Below, in pieces: positions 36,387-45,605 of a stretch of 64,000 nt of DNA (its first letter is position 1; every line of letters begins with the position of its first letter). This DNA comes from Halodurantibacterium daqingensis (GTDB lineage: Bacteria; Pseudomonadota; Alphaproteobacteria; Rhodobacterales; Rhodobacteraceae). The stretch covers positions 186,001 through 250,000 of the forward strand of contig NZ_JBHTFQ010000005.1 in NCBI RefSeq assembly GCF_042666235.1. Reading direction: 5' to 3'. Below the pieces are notes generated by a model, which had not been told where the DNA came from, searched no databases, and saw only the letters and a program-made list of their open reading frames with translations. The position numbers and the translations under genes are program-made.

Positions 36387-36459
36387 GGCGCCCCAACCAT
36401 AGCAGCGCCGGCCGGGCCGGCAATGCCCGAGAAGCCACCCGACGGATGCGGGCGCCGCG

Positions 36460-36642
36460 TCAGGACTTGTGTTCGGGCTTGCCCTTGCGTGATGTGGCGG
36501 CAAGATCGCGCAGTTCGGATTCGCTCATGGATTTCTCCATGCTTTTCGACGCGCCTTTCAGATCGCCTTTCTTCGTGTCGCCGCGCTTGGCCGACAGGGC
36601 CGCGCCTGCCGCCTTTTGCTGTGCCTTGGATTTCAAGGGCAT
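36460..36642 (-). CDS. DUF3008 family small basic protein
   Basis: 60 residues, rich in Lys, Ser and Ala: PLKSKAQQKAAGAAL, then RGDTKKGDLKGASKSMEKSM and a C terminus RKGKPEHKS. It matches the pattern of DUF3008 proteins, which are small, unstructured and of unknown function. The ATG at 36642 has GGAGG 5 bases upstream, so the longer upstream frame is not used. It sits between mfd and the MFS gene on the same strand. Confidence 0.82.
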   Translation of the reverse strand: MPLKSKAQQKAAGAALSAKRGDTKKGDLKGASKSMEKSMSESELRDLAATSRKGKPEHKS

Positions 36643-36692
36643 CTCGGCCTCCCATGCTTGACGGGGATCAACGCGCAAGGCGGCACCAGGTT

Positions 36693-39600
36693 TCAGCTCA
36701 GATCATCCAGAACGCATCGGACAAGGCCAAGCGCCTCTGGTCCCTCGGCGGGCTGGTGCCAGAACAGGCGGCGCTTGTTCCAGTCAAGCGCCGCGCGGCG
36801 ATCTGCGGGAAGCTCCTCCAGATCGGGCTGGTGGCCCGGCAGGAAGTCCAGGGCAATGCCCTTGGGCCCGGCGCTGATATGGGTGATGCCCAGTTGCAGG
36901 GCCGCCGCCCGGATATAGGCCGCCGACAGCAGATCGCGCAGCTCGGGCGGCGGCGGGCCGAAGCGATCCTCGATTTCCTCGGCCAGGGCGCGGGCTTCGT
37001 TGGCGCTGCGCAATCGCGCAAGCCGGTGGTAGAGGTTGATGCGGATCTCGGGCTCGGGCAGGTAGCTTTCCGGCACGGCCCCGACGGCGCCGATCTGCAA
37101 CGTGACCTCGTGTTCCGGCGGGGCATCCCCGCGCGTCGCGCGCAGCGCCTGGCCAAGCAGCTCCTGGTAAAGCGGCAGGCCGATCAGCCGGATATGGCCC
37201 GTCTGGCGTTCCCCGAACAGATCCCCGGCGCCGCGCATGTCCAGATCCTGCGCGCTGAGCGCCATGCCTGCCCCTAGTCGATCAAGCGCCTGAAGGGTCT
37301 GCAACCGCTGCAAGGCGGCCTCGGACGGAGGATCGGCGGGATCGGTCAGCAGATAGCAATAGGCCTGCTGATGGCTTCGGCCCACCCGGCCGCGCAGCTG
37401 GTGCAACTGCGTCAGCCCGAACAGCTGCGGCCGGAACACGATCATCGTGTTGGCGCGCGGCACATCAAGCCCGCTTTCGACGATGCTGGTTGCAAGAAGC
37501 ACATCGCCCTCGCCGGCGGCAAAGCCCACCATGGTCTCGTCGATCTCGCGCGGGGGCAGCTGGCCATGCGCCACCCGAAGCGCGAGATCGGGCGTGGTTT
37601 CGCGCAGCAATGCCTCAAGCCCCGGGATATCCTCGACCCGGGGCACGATGACGAAGCTCTGCCCGCCGCGCTGCCGTTCCCGCATCAGCGCCTGGCGCAG
37701 GGTTGGCAGATCCTGATCGGCCAGAAGAGTGCGGATCGGCCGGCGGCGCGCGGGGGGCGTGTTGATGACGCTCATGTCCTGCAGTCCGACAAGCGCCGCC
37801 TGAAGGGTGCGCGGGATCGGCGTCGCCGTCATGCTGAGCACATGGGGTGCCTGCCCCAGCCGGCGCAGCGCACGCTTGTGTGCCGCGCCAAAGCGCTGTT
37901 CCTCGTCGATGACCAGCAATGCCAGGTCCGCGAAGCTAACTGCCTTGCCCAGCAACGCATGCGTGCCGACCACCAGGCCGCAGTCGCCCGCCGCAAGAGC
38001 CCTGCGCAGGGCCGTGGCCTCGGCGCGCGGGGTCAGGCGCGACAGGTGCCCCACCTTCACCCCAAGTCCGGCGAAACGACGCCGGAAGGTTTCGTAATGC
38101 TGGCGCGCAAGAACTGTGGTGGGCGCCACCACCGCGACCTGCCGCCCCGAAAGCGCCACGGCCGCCGCCGCACGCAACGCGACCTCGGTCTTGCCAAAGC
38201 CGACATCGCCCACCACCAGCCGATCCATCGGCCTGTCCCGCGCCAGATCCTGAAGGACGGCGTGGATTGCCCGCCGCTGGTCGGCCGTCTCGGCAAAGGA
38301 AAACCGGGCCTCGAAGCGGTCGTAGGCAGGACGGGGCGGCAAAAGGGGCGTCACCCGCGTCTGTTGCCGCGCCTCGGCAAGCGAAATCAGCCGTCGCGCA
38401 GTATCCTGGAGCCCCTGCTGAACCCTGCGGCGGCGCCTGATCCAGCTGGTGCCTCCCAATCGGTCAAGCATCACGGCCCCTTCGGTTGCGCCATAGCGCC
38501 AGATCCGTCCGGCCTCGGCGACGGGAACAAGCAGCCGCTGGCCCTGGGCGAAACACAGGCGTAGCGTTTCCCCCTCGGGGCCTTGTTCCGTCCCTTCCAG
38601 CCGTGCAAGCCCATGGTCCAGATGCACCACCAGATCCCCGGGGTGGAGCTCGGCCGCCGCAGTCTGCCAGGCCTCGGCCGTCGGCGCATCCCGGTCCTGG
38701 TATCGAAGGCTGCCGCCCAGCAGATCCGGCGCGGCAATCACGACCAGGTCAAGCGCGGCGTCGCTGAACCCGTGATCCAGCGCGCCCTCTGCCGCAAGCA
38801 CCGCGGCGGGATCGGCATCGGCAATGTCCGACCATTGCCGGACAGCCCCCGGGCCGCGGCCAAGCGCGCGCTGCGCCACGGCGGCCATCGCCGCCGCCGA
38901 AGTGGCATCGGGCGCGACGAGCAGGCAGCGACGGCCGGCCTCGGCCTGCATCCGCAGATAGCGCACCATGGCCCGCCGCGGCTGGGCAGTGGCCGCGAAA
39001 TCGGGCACCGGTTCGGCGGCCTCGGCCGGGATCAGCGTCGGTTCCGGCCAAAGGCGCTGCCAGTCCGACCGCGACAGATAAAGACGTTCCGGGGGGGTGA
39101 CGTGATGGGGCACCGGCTGATCGTGGTTCAGCCGTTCCGCGTAGGAATCGCCGATCTGGTCCCAGGCGGCGGACTGCTGCGCGGCAGCACCCGGTCCCAG
39201 GGACAGCCGCGCGTCCGGCAGATAATCGGCAAGTGTCGCCTGCCCTGCCTCTGCCCCCGCTTCCTCAACCGGAACCAGCAGCAGGCTTTCGCTTTCCTGC
39301 AGGCTGCGCTGCGAGACCGGATCAAAACGCCGCAGCGCGCCGATACGGGTGCCGGCAAGCTCAACGCGGCAGGGAAGCCGGTCCTGTCCCGGGAAGATGT
39401 CGATCACCCCGCCAAGAAACGAAACCTCGCCCGGCTCATCCACGCGTTCATCGACACGAAACCCGGCGCTGTCGCAGAACCGCCGCAGGATCTCCGGATC
39501 GAGGCTGTCCCCGGTCCGGAGCAGCAGCGACGGAAGCTGCCCGGGCGCAACGAGGCGTTGCAGCGCGGCACGCGGCGGCGTCACCACAATGCGGCGCCCG

Positions 39601-39872
39601 GAACGGGCGCGTTTTGGCGCAGGCAAGCCCATCTGCCACAGGGCCGCCATGCGGCGCCCGACGGCACCTGGGGTGGGCGCGGCGCCATCATAGGGCAGGC
39701 AGTCCCAGGGCGGCAGGTGGATCACCTCGGCTGCGGGATCAAGGCCGCGCAGTGCGCGGGCAACCTCTTCGGCGCGGAAGTCGTCCCGTGCCAGATGCAG
39801 CAAAACCGCGTCCGAGGGCGTCTTCTCCAGAACCCGGGCCGCTTCGGCCCCGGCGGGCAGTGTATCTTCCAT
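36693..39872 (-). CDS. mfd: Transcription-repair coupling factor (Mfd) family
   Basis: 1059 residues from the ATG at 39872 (MEDTLPAG), which has GGAGCGAG upstream. An alternative ATG at 39932 lacks a ribosome site. In order: a UvrB-like N-terminal module (about 1-330), a CarD-like RNA-polymerase interaction domain (about 405-480; GDLVVHLDHGLARLEG), RecG-type helicase domains with Walker A GDVGFGKTE (about 555), DEEQ box (about 656) and MTATPIPRTL, and a C-terminal TRCF domain (about 900-1040). Mfd removes stalled RNA polymerase and recruits UvrA. The protein is some 90 residues shorter than E. coli Mfd, mostly in the N-terminal half, so it may be a divergent paralogue. Confidence 0.9.
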   Translation of the reverse strand: MEDTLPAGAEAARVLEKTPSDAVLLHLARDDFRAEEVARALRGLDPAAEVIHLPPWDCLPYDGAAPTPGAVGRRMAALWQMGLPAPKRARSGRRIVVTPPRAALQRLVAPGQLPSLLLRTGDSLDPEILRRFCDSAGFRVDERVDEPGEVSFLGGVIDIFPGQDRLPCRVELAGTRIGALRRFDPVSQRSLQESESLLLVPVEEAGAEAGQATLADYLPDARLSLGPGAAAQQSAAWDQIGDSYAERLNHDQPVPHHVTPPERLYLSRSDWQRLWPEPTLIPAEAAEPVPDFAATAQPRRAMVRYLRMQAEAGRRCLLVAPDATSAAAMAAVAQRALGRGPGAVRQWSDIADADPAAVLAAEGALDHGFSDAALDLVVIAAPDLLGGSLRYQDRDAPTAEAWQTAAAELHPGDLVVHLDHGLARLEGTEQGPEGETLRLCFAQGQRLLVPVAEAGRIWRYGATEGAVMLDRLGGTSWIRRRRRVQQGLQDTARRLISLAEARQQTRVTPLLPPRPAYDRFEARFSFAETADQRRAIHAVLQDLARDRPMDRLVVGDVGFGKTEVALRAAAAVALSGRQVAVVAPTTVLARQHYETFRRRFAGLGVKVGHLSRLTPRAEATALRRALAAGDCGLVVGTHALLGKAVSFADLALLVIDEEQRFGAAHKRALRRLGQAPHVLSMTATPIPRTLQAALVGLQDMSVINTPPARRRPIRTLLADQDLPTLRQALMRERQRGGQSFVIVPRVEDIPGLEALLRETTPDLALRVAHGQLPPREIDETMVGFAAGEGDVLLATSIVESGLDVPRANTMIVFRPQLFGLTQLHQLRGRVGRSHQQAYCYLLTDPADPPSEAALQRLQTLQALDRLGAGMALSAQDLDMRGAGDLFGERQTGHIRLIGLPLYQELLGQALRATRGDAPPEHEVTLQIGAVGAVPESYLPEPEIRINLYHRLARLRSANEARALAEEIEDRFGPPPPELRDLLSAAYIRAAALQLGITHISAGPKGIALDFLPGHQPDLEELPADRRAALDWNKRRLFWHQPAEGPEALGLVRCVLDDLS

Positions 39873-39985
39873 TCTCGCTCCGACTGCAAAGTCCGGTGGA
39901 CCGATCGAAGCGGATCCCCTGCGCGCTGTCATCAGCTAGAATGGCCGGGCTTTAGGAAAGTTCCGTCGCCGCAGAATGATGCGCC

Positions 39986-40165
39986 TCAGGCGGCAGCGTA
40001 ATAGGCGTACATCTCTTCCAGCGCGGCCAGCACGGGGGATGGCACGGCGGCACCTTTCGCAGGTGCGGCAGAACGGGCTGCGGCAACGGCGGGCGCGTAA
40101 TAGTCAAGGCCCAGCTGTTCGGCGACAAGCGTGGCGCGGGCCTGATCGATCTTGGCGATCCGCAT
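39986..40165 (-). CDS. Small protein of unknown function (59 aa)
   Basis: 59 residues from an ATG at 40165 with a strong AAGGAGA site 6 bases upstream. The sequence begins MRIAKIDQARATLVAEQLGL, continues with an Ala-rich middle and ends in LAALEEMYAYYAAA. No family was recognised. Good codon use, the ribosome site and the helical C terminus support a real gene. It lies between mfd (same strand) and a divergent TRAP receptor gene. Confidence 0.6.
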   Translation of the reverse strand: MRIAKIDQARATLVAEQLGLDYYAPAVAAARSAAPAKGAAVPSPVLAALEEMYAYYAAA

Positions 40166-40410
40166 GGTCTTTCTCCTTGTTACGGCAGGGATATGGACCG
40201 TTTCGACGCCCTTTGCACCGGCCAATGCCGGAAAGCCGTCATGCGGATTCTGCAACGCAGCATGGCGGGCGGCATCGGGCTGTCGCGGCAGCGCACCAGC
40301 GAGGCCCAACTTCCGGCCGCGCGCGCGCATGATACTGGCGAAGCGCTGCATGCTGGGCTAGGAATATTCAGCCGCCCTGGGAGGGCGGGCCGAATCTGGG
40401 AGGATATCCG

Positions 40411-41511
40411 ATGGATCGTCGTTCATTTCTGAGAACGTCTGCACTTGGCGGCACAGCCGCCGCCGCGGCAAGCACACTGGCCGCACCCGCTATCGCACAG
40501 GGCCGCATCACCTGGCGCATGGTCACAACCTGGCCGAAGAACTTTCCCGGCCTCGGGGTGGGCGCGCAGCGTCTGGGCGACCGCATTACAGCGGCCACCG
40601 ATGGCCAGCTGACGGTGCAGGTCTTCTCGGCCGGCGAGATGGTTCCGCCGCTGCAGGCGCTTGACGCGGTGATCGACCAGTCCGCGGAAATGAGCCACGG
40701 CGCCGCCTATTACTGGCAGAACAAATCCGTCGGCCTGTCGTTCTTTACCGGCGTGCCCTTCGGCATGACCTCGCGCGAGCTGACGGCCTGGGTCCGCTAT
40801 CTCGGCGGTCAGGAAATCTGGGACGAGATCTATGACCAGTTCGGCCTGCAGGGCTTCCTGTCGGGCGATACCGGCACCCAGGCGGGCGGCTGGTTCAAGA
40901 ACGAGCTGACCGGCATCGAGGACATCCAGGGCATGCGCTTCCGCACCCCGGGTCTTGGTGGCCAGGTCTGGCAGCGCATGGGTGCGAGCGTGACCAACCT
41001 CGCCGGCGGCGAGATCTTTGCCGCGCTGCAATCCGGCGCGCTTGATGCCGCCGAATTCGTCGGCCCCTACAATGACCTCGCGCTTGGCTTCCATCAGGTC
41101 TGCAAGCATTACTATACTTCCAGCTTCATCGAGCCGGGGCTTGCGACCGAGCTTGTGGTGGACAAGGCCAAGTATCAGGCGCTGCCGCAGAACCTGCAGG
41201 ACATCATCCGCGACGTCTGTCAGGCCGAATATGACCAGGTCGCGTCGGACTTCTATGCCAACGACCCGCGCGCCCTTGCGACGCTGGTGAACGATCATGG
41301 CGTGATCACCCACGACCAGTTCCCCGACAGCATCCTGGAAGCGGCGGCCGAAGCCTCGATGGAAATCCTGACCGGTATCCGCGACAGCAGCGACGAGCTG
41401 ACCAAGAAGACCGCGGAAAGCTTTGTTTCGGCACTGAACCTGATGCGCACCCGGACCGAAGGCACCGACCTGCGCTTCCTTCAGGCACGCGAGAAATACA
41501 TCCGGTTCTGA
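40411..41511 (+). CDS. TRAP substrate-binding protein, TakP-like, Tat-exported
   Basis: 366 residues. A clear Tat signal (MDRRSFLRTSALGG) precedes the mature protein, which resembles the alpha-keto-acid receptor TakP. Similar segments are FSAGEMVPPLQALDAV, SGDTGTQAGGWFKNEL, GMRFRTPGLGGQVWQRMG and AAEFVGPYNDLALGFHQV. The Arg of MRFRTPG and the adjacent carboxylate-binding region are kept. GGGAGGA precedes the ATG. It is a single gene ending in a strong terminator, facing the membrane subunits at 41581-43525, which are the probable partners. Keto or hydroxy acids are likely ligands. Confidence 0.9.
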   Translation: MDRRSFLRTSALGGTAAAAASTLAAPAIAQGRITWRMVTTWPKNFPGLGVGAQRLGDRITAATDGQLTVQVFSAGEMVPPLQALDAVIDQSAEMSHGAAYYWQNKSVGLSFFTGVPFGMTSRELTAWVRYLGGQEIWDEIYDQFGLQGFLSGDTGTQAGGWFKNELTGIEDIQGMRFRTPGLGGQVWQRMGASVTNLAGGEIFAALQSGALDAAEFVGPYNDLALGFHQVCKHYYTSSFIEPGLATELVVDKAKYQALPQNLQDIIRDVCQAEYDQVASDFYANDPRALATLVNDHGVITHDQFPDSILEAAAEASMEILTGIRDSSDELTKKTAESFVSALNLMRTRTEGTDLRFLQAREKYIRF

Positions 41512-41532
41512 TTGGCGCCGCCACGAAACAAC

Positions 41533-41561
41533 AAGGCCCGGAGTTTCCTCCGGGCCTTTTT
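41533..41561 (+). terminator. Rho-independent terminator
   Basis: Stem GGCCCGGAG (41535-41543) and CTCCGGGCC (41548-41556) with TTTC loop, then TTTTT. Extra A/T pairs flank the stem. It lies 22 bases past the TRAP receptor stop and 20 bases from the convergent permease stop, so it may serve both. Confidence 0.9.
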
Positions 41562-41580
41562 CGTTTTCTGTCACATCGGC

Positions 41581-42969
41581 TCAGTACAGGACCGACGGCA
41601 GCCAGGTCACGATGCCCGGGAAGATGAACAGCAGCGCGATCGCCAGGATCTGCAGAAGCACGAAGGGTAGCGCCCCGCGATAGATCGCCGCAGTCGAGAC
41701 CGAGTTCGGCGCCACCCCCCGCAGATAGAACAACGCAAAGCCGAAGGGCGGCGTGAGGAACGAGGTCTGCAGGTTCACGCCCACCATCACCCCCAGCCAG
41801 ATCGGATCAAGGCCCAACGTCAGCAGGATCGGTGCAGTGATCGGAATGACGATGAAGATGATCTCGAACGTATCGAGGATGAAGCCCAGCACGAACATGA
41901 TCAGCATCACGACGATCATCGCGCCCACGGCGCCGCCGGGCAGATCCGAGAGGAACTCGTGCACAAGATTGTCGCCGCCCATCTGACGGAACACGATGGC
42001 AAAGATCGAGGCGCCGAACAGGATCACGAAGATCATCGAGGTGATCGTGGCGGTCGAAACCACGGTTTCACGCAGCACCGACCAGGACAGACGCCAGCGC
42101 AGTCCAGCCAGAATCGTGGCCCCGACCGCGCCGACCGAGGCCGCCTCGGTCGGTGTGGCGATCCCGCCGAGGATCGAGCCGAGCACCGCAACGATCAGCG
42201 CGAGCGGCGGCAGGAAGGCGGTCAGAAGCTCGCGCCAGAGGCCGGCGCGTTCCTCGGGCGGGACCGGCGTTGCCGGGCAGCTTTCGGGATCCGTCCAGGC
42301 CTTGAACAGCACATAGCCAAGGTAAAGCGCGACCAGAAGCAATCCGGGAAGAAAGGCGCCCGCGAAGAGGTTGCCGACCGAAACGGGCTTGGGCGCGAAA
42401 TTGCCCTGCGCCATCTGCACCTGGGCATGAATGCCGGCGATCATGTCGCCCATGAAGATCAGCACGGTGGAAGGCGGGATGATCTGGCCCAGCGTCCCGC
42501 TGGCGCAGATCACGCCGGTGGCAAGCGTGGGCTTGTAGCCCGCCCGCAGCATCGCCGGAAGCGAGATCAGCCCCATGGTCACCACAGTCGCGCCCACCAC
42601 CCCGGTCGAGGCCGCGAGAAGCGCCCCCACGACGATCACCGAAATGCCAAGCCCACCGCGCATGTTGCCGAAAAGCTTGCCCATCGACATCAGAAGCTGT
42701 TCGGCGATGCGTGATCGTTCCAGCATCACGCCCATGAAGATGAACAGCGGCACCGCCACCAGCACTTCATTGGTCATGTAGCCGATGAAGCGGCCTGCCA
42801 GCGCACCGAAGTTCGACGGGTCGAAGACCCCGAACTGCATGCCGATCAGCGCAAACACCAGCGAGGTGCCACCAAGGGTGAAGGCCACCGGGAAACCCAG
42901 CATCAGCATGCCGATGACGCCAAAGAACATCAGCCCGGCGAGGATCTCGCCAATCAGAACGGGATCCAT
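41581..42969 (-). CDS. TRAP transporter large permease (DctM family)
   Basis: 462 residues, about 12 TM helices. Family stretches are ASTGVVGATVVTMGLISLPAML, SGTLGQIIPPSTVLIFMGD, GIATPTEAASVGAVGA and NLQTSFLTPPFGFALFYLRG. The longer insert (about residues 185-215) is usual in DctM proteins that work with TakP-like receptors. It follows the small permease after 4 bases. The likely receptor is encoded convergently at 40411-41511. Confidence 0.92.
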   Translation of the reverse strand: MDPVLIGEILAGLMFFGVIGMLMLGFPVAFTLGGTSLVFALIGMQFGVFDPSNFGALAGRFIGYMTNEVLVAVPLFIFMGVMLERSRIAEQLLMSMGKLFGNMRGGLGISVIVVGALLAASTGVVGATVVTMGLISLPAMLRAGYKPTLATGVICASGTLGQIIPPSTVLIFMGDMIAGIHAQVQMAQGNFAPKPVSVGNLFAGAFLPGLLLVALYLGYVLFKAWTDPESCPATPVPPEERAGLWRELLTAFLPPLALIVAVLGSILGGIATPTEAASVGAVGATILAGLRWRLSWSVLRETVVSTATITSMIFVILFGASIFAIVFRQMGGDNLVHEFLSDLPGGAVGAMIVVMLIMFVLGFILDTFEIIFIVIPITAPILLTLGLDPIWLGVMVGVNLQTSFLTPPFGFALFYLRGVAPNSVSTAAIYRGALPFVLLQILAIALLFIFPGIVTWLPSVLY

Positions 42970-42973
42970 CCGG

Positions 42974-43525
42974 TCACTCCGTATCGTATTTGTAGCGGAA
43001 ATCGGCCGGAACCAGGTCCTCCCGCCGCGCGAGGATGAGAATCGACCGGATCAGCATCGACAGGCCCTGCAGCGCGATGAGCGCGGCAAAGCCCAGAATG
43101 AAGCTGCGCAGGATGAACAGCCCGGGCATGCCGCCGACATTGGCCGAAGCCTCGTGGCGCGCCCAGGACCGAACCACATTGGGATAGGAATAGACCCAGA
43201 CGACATACATGAAGGGCAGCAGGAAGAACAGAACGCCGATCAGGTCCAGCAGCGCCTTGGTGCGCAGGCTTGCGGGGCGGAAAAAGATGTCCACCCGCAC
43301 ATGATCGTTGCGGTAAAGGGCAAAGGCCGCGACAGCGGTGAACATGGCCCCGTTCATCCAGACATAGAGATCCTGCATCCAGAGCCGCGTATGCGCGAAG
43401 GCATAGCGCTCGACCACCACCCAGAAACAGACTGCAACGATCCCAACCGCGAGCCAGGCAAAGCTGCTCCCGATCAGCCGGTTCAGCCCGTTGATCATGC
43501 GCATCAGCGCCGCCAAAAGGACCAA
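42974..43525 (-). CDS. TRAP transporter small permease (DctQ family)
   Basis: 183 residues, four TM helices (about 20-40, 55-75, 95-115 and 145-165). MQDLYVWMNGAMFTAVAAFAL and NDHVRVDIF are DctQ-like. The TTG at 43525 is chosen because GGGAGGT sits 5 bases upstream; ATGs at 43504 and 43498 lack such a site. It is first of the two-gene operon with the large permease. Confidence 0.87.
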   Translation of the reverse strand: MVLLAALMRMINGLNRLIGSSFAWLAVGIVAVCFWVVVERYAFAHTRLWMQDLYVWMNGAMFTAVAAFALYRNDHVRVDIFFRPASLRTKALLDLIGVLFFLLPFMYVVWVYSYPNVVRSWARHEASANVGGMPGLFILRSFILGFAALIALQGLSMLIRSILILARREDLVPADFRYKYDTE

Positions 43526-43748
43526 GACTACCTCCCACAGGTCGGTGCGGACTTTGCCGCATGATCCGTCTGCTTTGGGGTTTTAGGCCCGCGGGGTCAA
43601 CAGTTTTTGCACGCGCACGAGGCCCTCTGGCCTGCGCCATCTGTTTCAGGACCGATCAGGCGGCATGCGGCCGGGCTGTGGCTGATGCCTTGGCCCGCCA
43701 TCGCCCCCGGGAAGCCCCGGCAGGGCGAGCCTGCCGGGGCGGTTCCGC

Positions 43749-44477
43749 TCAGGCAGGTGCGGCGCCATCGGCGCTGCGGTCCACGGCACCGCCCTGATGG
43801 CTCCCGCAGCGGTAGGCGTCGGCCGCGCAGACCAGCGCCCGGAACAGCGCCCGCTGGCGCCGCGCATAGAACAGATGCTCAGGGTGCCATTGCACACCAA
43901 GGGCAAAGGGGTCGCTTGTGCGTTCGATGGCCTGAATCATGCCCCCTTCGTCCCGCGCGGCGACCTGAAGCGCGTGTCCCAGCCGCGCCACCGCCTGACT
44001 GTGCAGCGCGTTGACCCGCATGGGCGCCGCGCCGGCGATGGCGTGAAGCCGCGTGCCAGGCCGCAGCATGACGCGCTTGCGTGGCAGGATCGTCCGATAG
44101 CGGCGGCTGTCCTGATGCGAGGCATAGGCATCCTGATCCAGCGTCCCGCCCAGGGCCACGTTCAGCATCTGCGCCCCGCGGCAGATGCCAAGCACTGGCA
44201 TGTTGCGGTCCAGCGCGCCACTGACCAGCCGGCGTTCAAGGTCATCACGCGCGGGGTCCAGCCGCGCCGAGGCGACAAGGCTCATGCCGTAAAGCTCGGG
44301 CGAGATGTCATCGCCCCCACCGACAATCAGCCCCTCGACCCCGTCCAGATCCGACGGCCGCCCCGCATCCCAACGCTGTGCCTGCCCACCCGCAAGCCAG
44401 ATGTTCAGCGCGACAAGCGGGAAGATCCGCCAGCCCGAGCGCTGCGAGGTGGTGACGGCGATCAGGGGCCGTGTCAT
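43749..44477 (-). CDS. Class I glutamine amidotransferase (peptidase C26-like), partner of an amidoligase
   Basis: 242 residues. The triad is visible: Cys99 in LGICRGAQMLN, His198 and Glu200 in GVQWHPEH. GGGDDISPELYG at about 53-64 is typical of the gamma-glutamyl-GABA hydrolase (PuuD-like) branch. It cleaves gamma-glutamyl amides or supplies ammonia from glutamine. Its ATG overlaps the stop of the amidoligase gene by 4 bases, so the two are coupled. Genome neighbourhood studies of Amidoligase_2 proteins report similar pairings. It could make, edit or reverse the amide made by the ligase. The C-terminal 25 residues are low-complexity. Confidence 0.87.
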   Translation of the reverse strand: MTRPLIAVTTSQRSGWRIFPLVALNIWLAGGQAQRWDAGRPSDLDGVEGLIVGGGDDISPELYGMSLVASARLDPARDDLERRLVSGALDRNMPVLGICRGAQMLNVALGGTLDQDAYASHQDSRRYRTILPRKRVMLRPGTRLHAIAGAAPMRVNALHSQAVARLGHALQVAARDEGGMIQAIERTSDPFALGVQWHPEHLFYARRQRALFRALVCAADAYRCGSHQGGAVDRSADGAAPA

Positions 44478-45463
44478 GCCAGCCCTGGCATCACGTGGTG
44501 GCGCAGAAAGGCCTCGGTATGCATCCGCCAGTTCCGGGGCGTGGTGGTCAGCGCGGCGCGATGATCGCGCCAGTCGAGACAGAGCGCCGCCAGTTCCGGC
44601 TGCATCCCGGCCAGACGCTCGACCACCGCCCAGCGGCCCAGTTCATAGCCGATCGACCACCCCCGCTCATCGACGCGGCTGTCGGGCACACGGTAGTGGA
44701 AGGCAGGGCGCGGGGTGATCTTGCCCAGCTGATCGCGCAACGGGGTCAGCCGCTCCGGATCAAGCGCGGTCAGGATCGGCAGAAGGTCAAGGCCGCGGTT
44801 GCGGGTGGCATTGTGCTGAAGATAGAGGGCCCAGAAGGGCTCCAGCTCCTCGATGCCGAATGTCGCTGCCAGCACATCGACAAAGCGGCGCGGATAGGGA
44901 TGGGCGAACGGCAGCAGGCGGCGTGTCACGTCCAGCGGATCGGCGCCGCGAAGCCAATCCTCCAGAAGTGCGAAGGCGCAGGCCACCGGCACGATATCGG
45001 CGGCGGTCCGCCCGGAAAGGGCCGGATTCAGATGGAGCGCGAAGCCCAGAAACGGCCCGTTCCGGCTGCCGATCGCCCCCGCGTCCCGCAGGGCTTCGCG
45101 CAGATCCTCGCAGCGCGCAAGCTGTTGCGGGGTCAACGGTTCGGTAACCAGTTCCACCGGCACGACCCGACGCGCAAGATCAAGGCCAAGCTGTCCGGCG
45201 CGGCTGTCGGCATGATCGCGGAAGGCGGTGTCGAGATAGATCTTGACCGTGCCGATCGCCGATCCCTCAAGGCGGTATTCCTGCCGTGAAACCATGTCGA
45301 TTTCGCCGCCCAGGGTCTGTTGAGCCACGGCGGCGGCGGCGGCGGCAGAGAGCCCCCCCAGTTCGAGCTCGATGCCGATCCGACGGATCCCGCCCTCGGA
45401 ATCGGTGGCGCGAGGGAGGGTCAGAACGGGATTGCGGGCGATCGCGCGGCTCAGGCAGGACAT
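44474..45463 (-). CDS. Putative amidoligase (Amidoligase_2, glutamine-synthetase-like fold)
   Basis: 329 residues. The family hallmarks are visible: RRIGIELELGGL (Glu32 and Glu34, metal binding), a VKIYLDTAF strand, VELVTEPL (Glu104 and Glu108) and GFALHLNP (His144, Asn146), then HYRVPDSRVDERGWS near the C terminus. Such proteins are predicted ATP-dependent carboxylate-amine ligases that join an amino group to a carboxylate on a peptide or small molecule; product and substrate are unknown. An Ala run lies at residues 40-45. It is the first gene of a two-gene operon with the amidotransferase and is divergent from a DJ-1/PfpI gene. Assignment is by motif recognition only. Confidence 0.8.
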   Translation of the reverse strand: MSCLSRAIARNPVLTLPRATDSEGGIRRIGIELELGGLSAAAAAAVAQQTLGGEIDMVSRQEYRLEGSAIGTVKIYLDTAFRDHADSRAGQLGLDLARRVVPVELVTEPLTPQQLARCEDLREALRDAGAIGSRNGPFLGFALHLNPALSGRTAADIVPVACAFALLEDWLRGADPLDVTRRLLPFAHPYPRRFVDVLAATFGIEELEPFWALYLQHNATRNRGLDLLPILTALDPERLTPLRDQLGKITPRPAFHYRVPDSRVDERGWSIGYELGRWAVVERLAGMQPELAALCLDWRDHRAALTTTPRNWRMHTEAFLRHHVMPGLA

Positions 45464-45605
45464 GCACTCGAACGCATCACAGACGGGACGGTTCCGCTGC
45501 GGTCAGGCCGCCGCGCCAGACTTTGTGATGACGCCGCCGCCAGCCCAGCGGAACCCCGGAGCTTGCGCGCTGTTGGTCCCCGCATCCCAACCAATGGAGG
45601 ACAAG

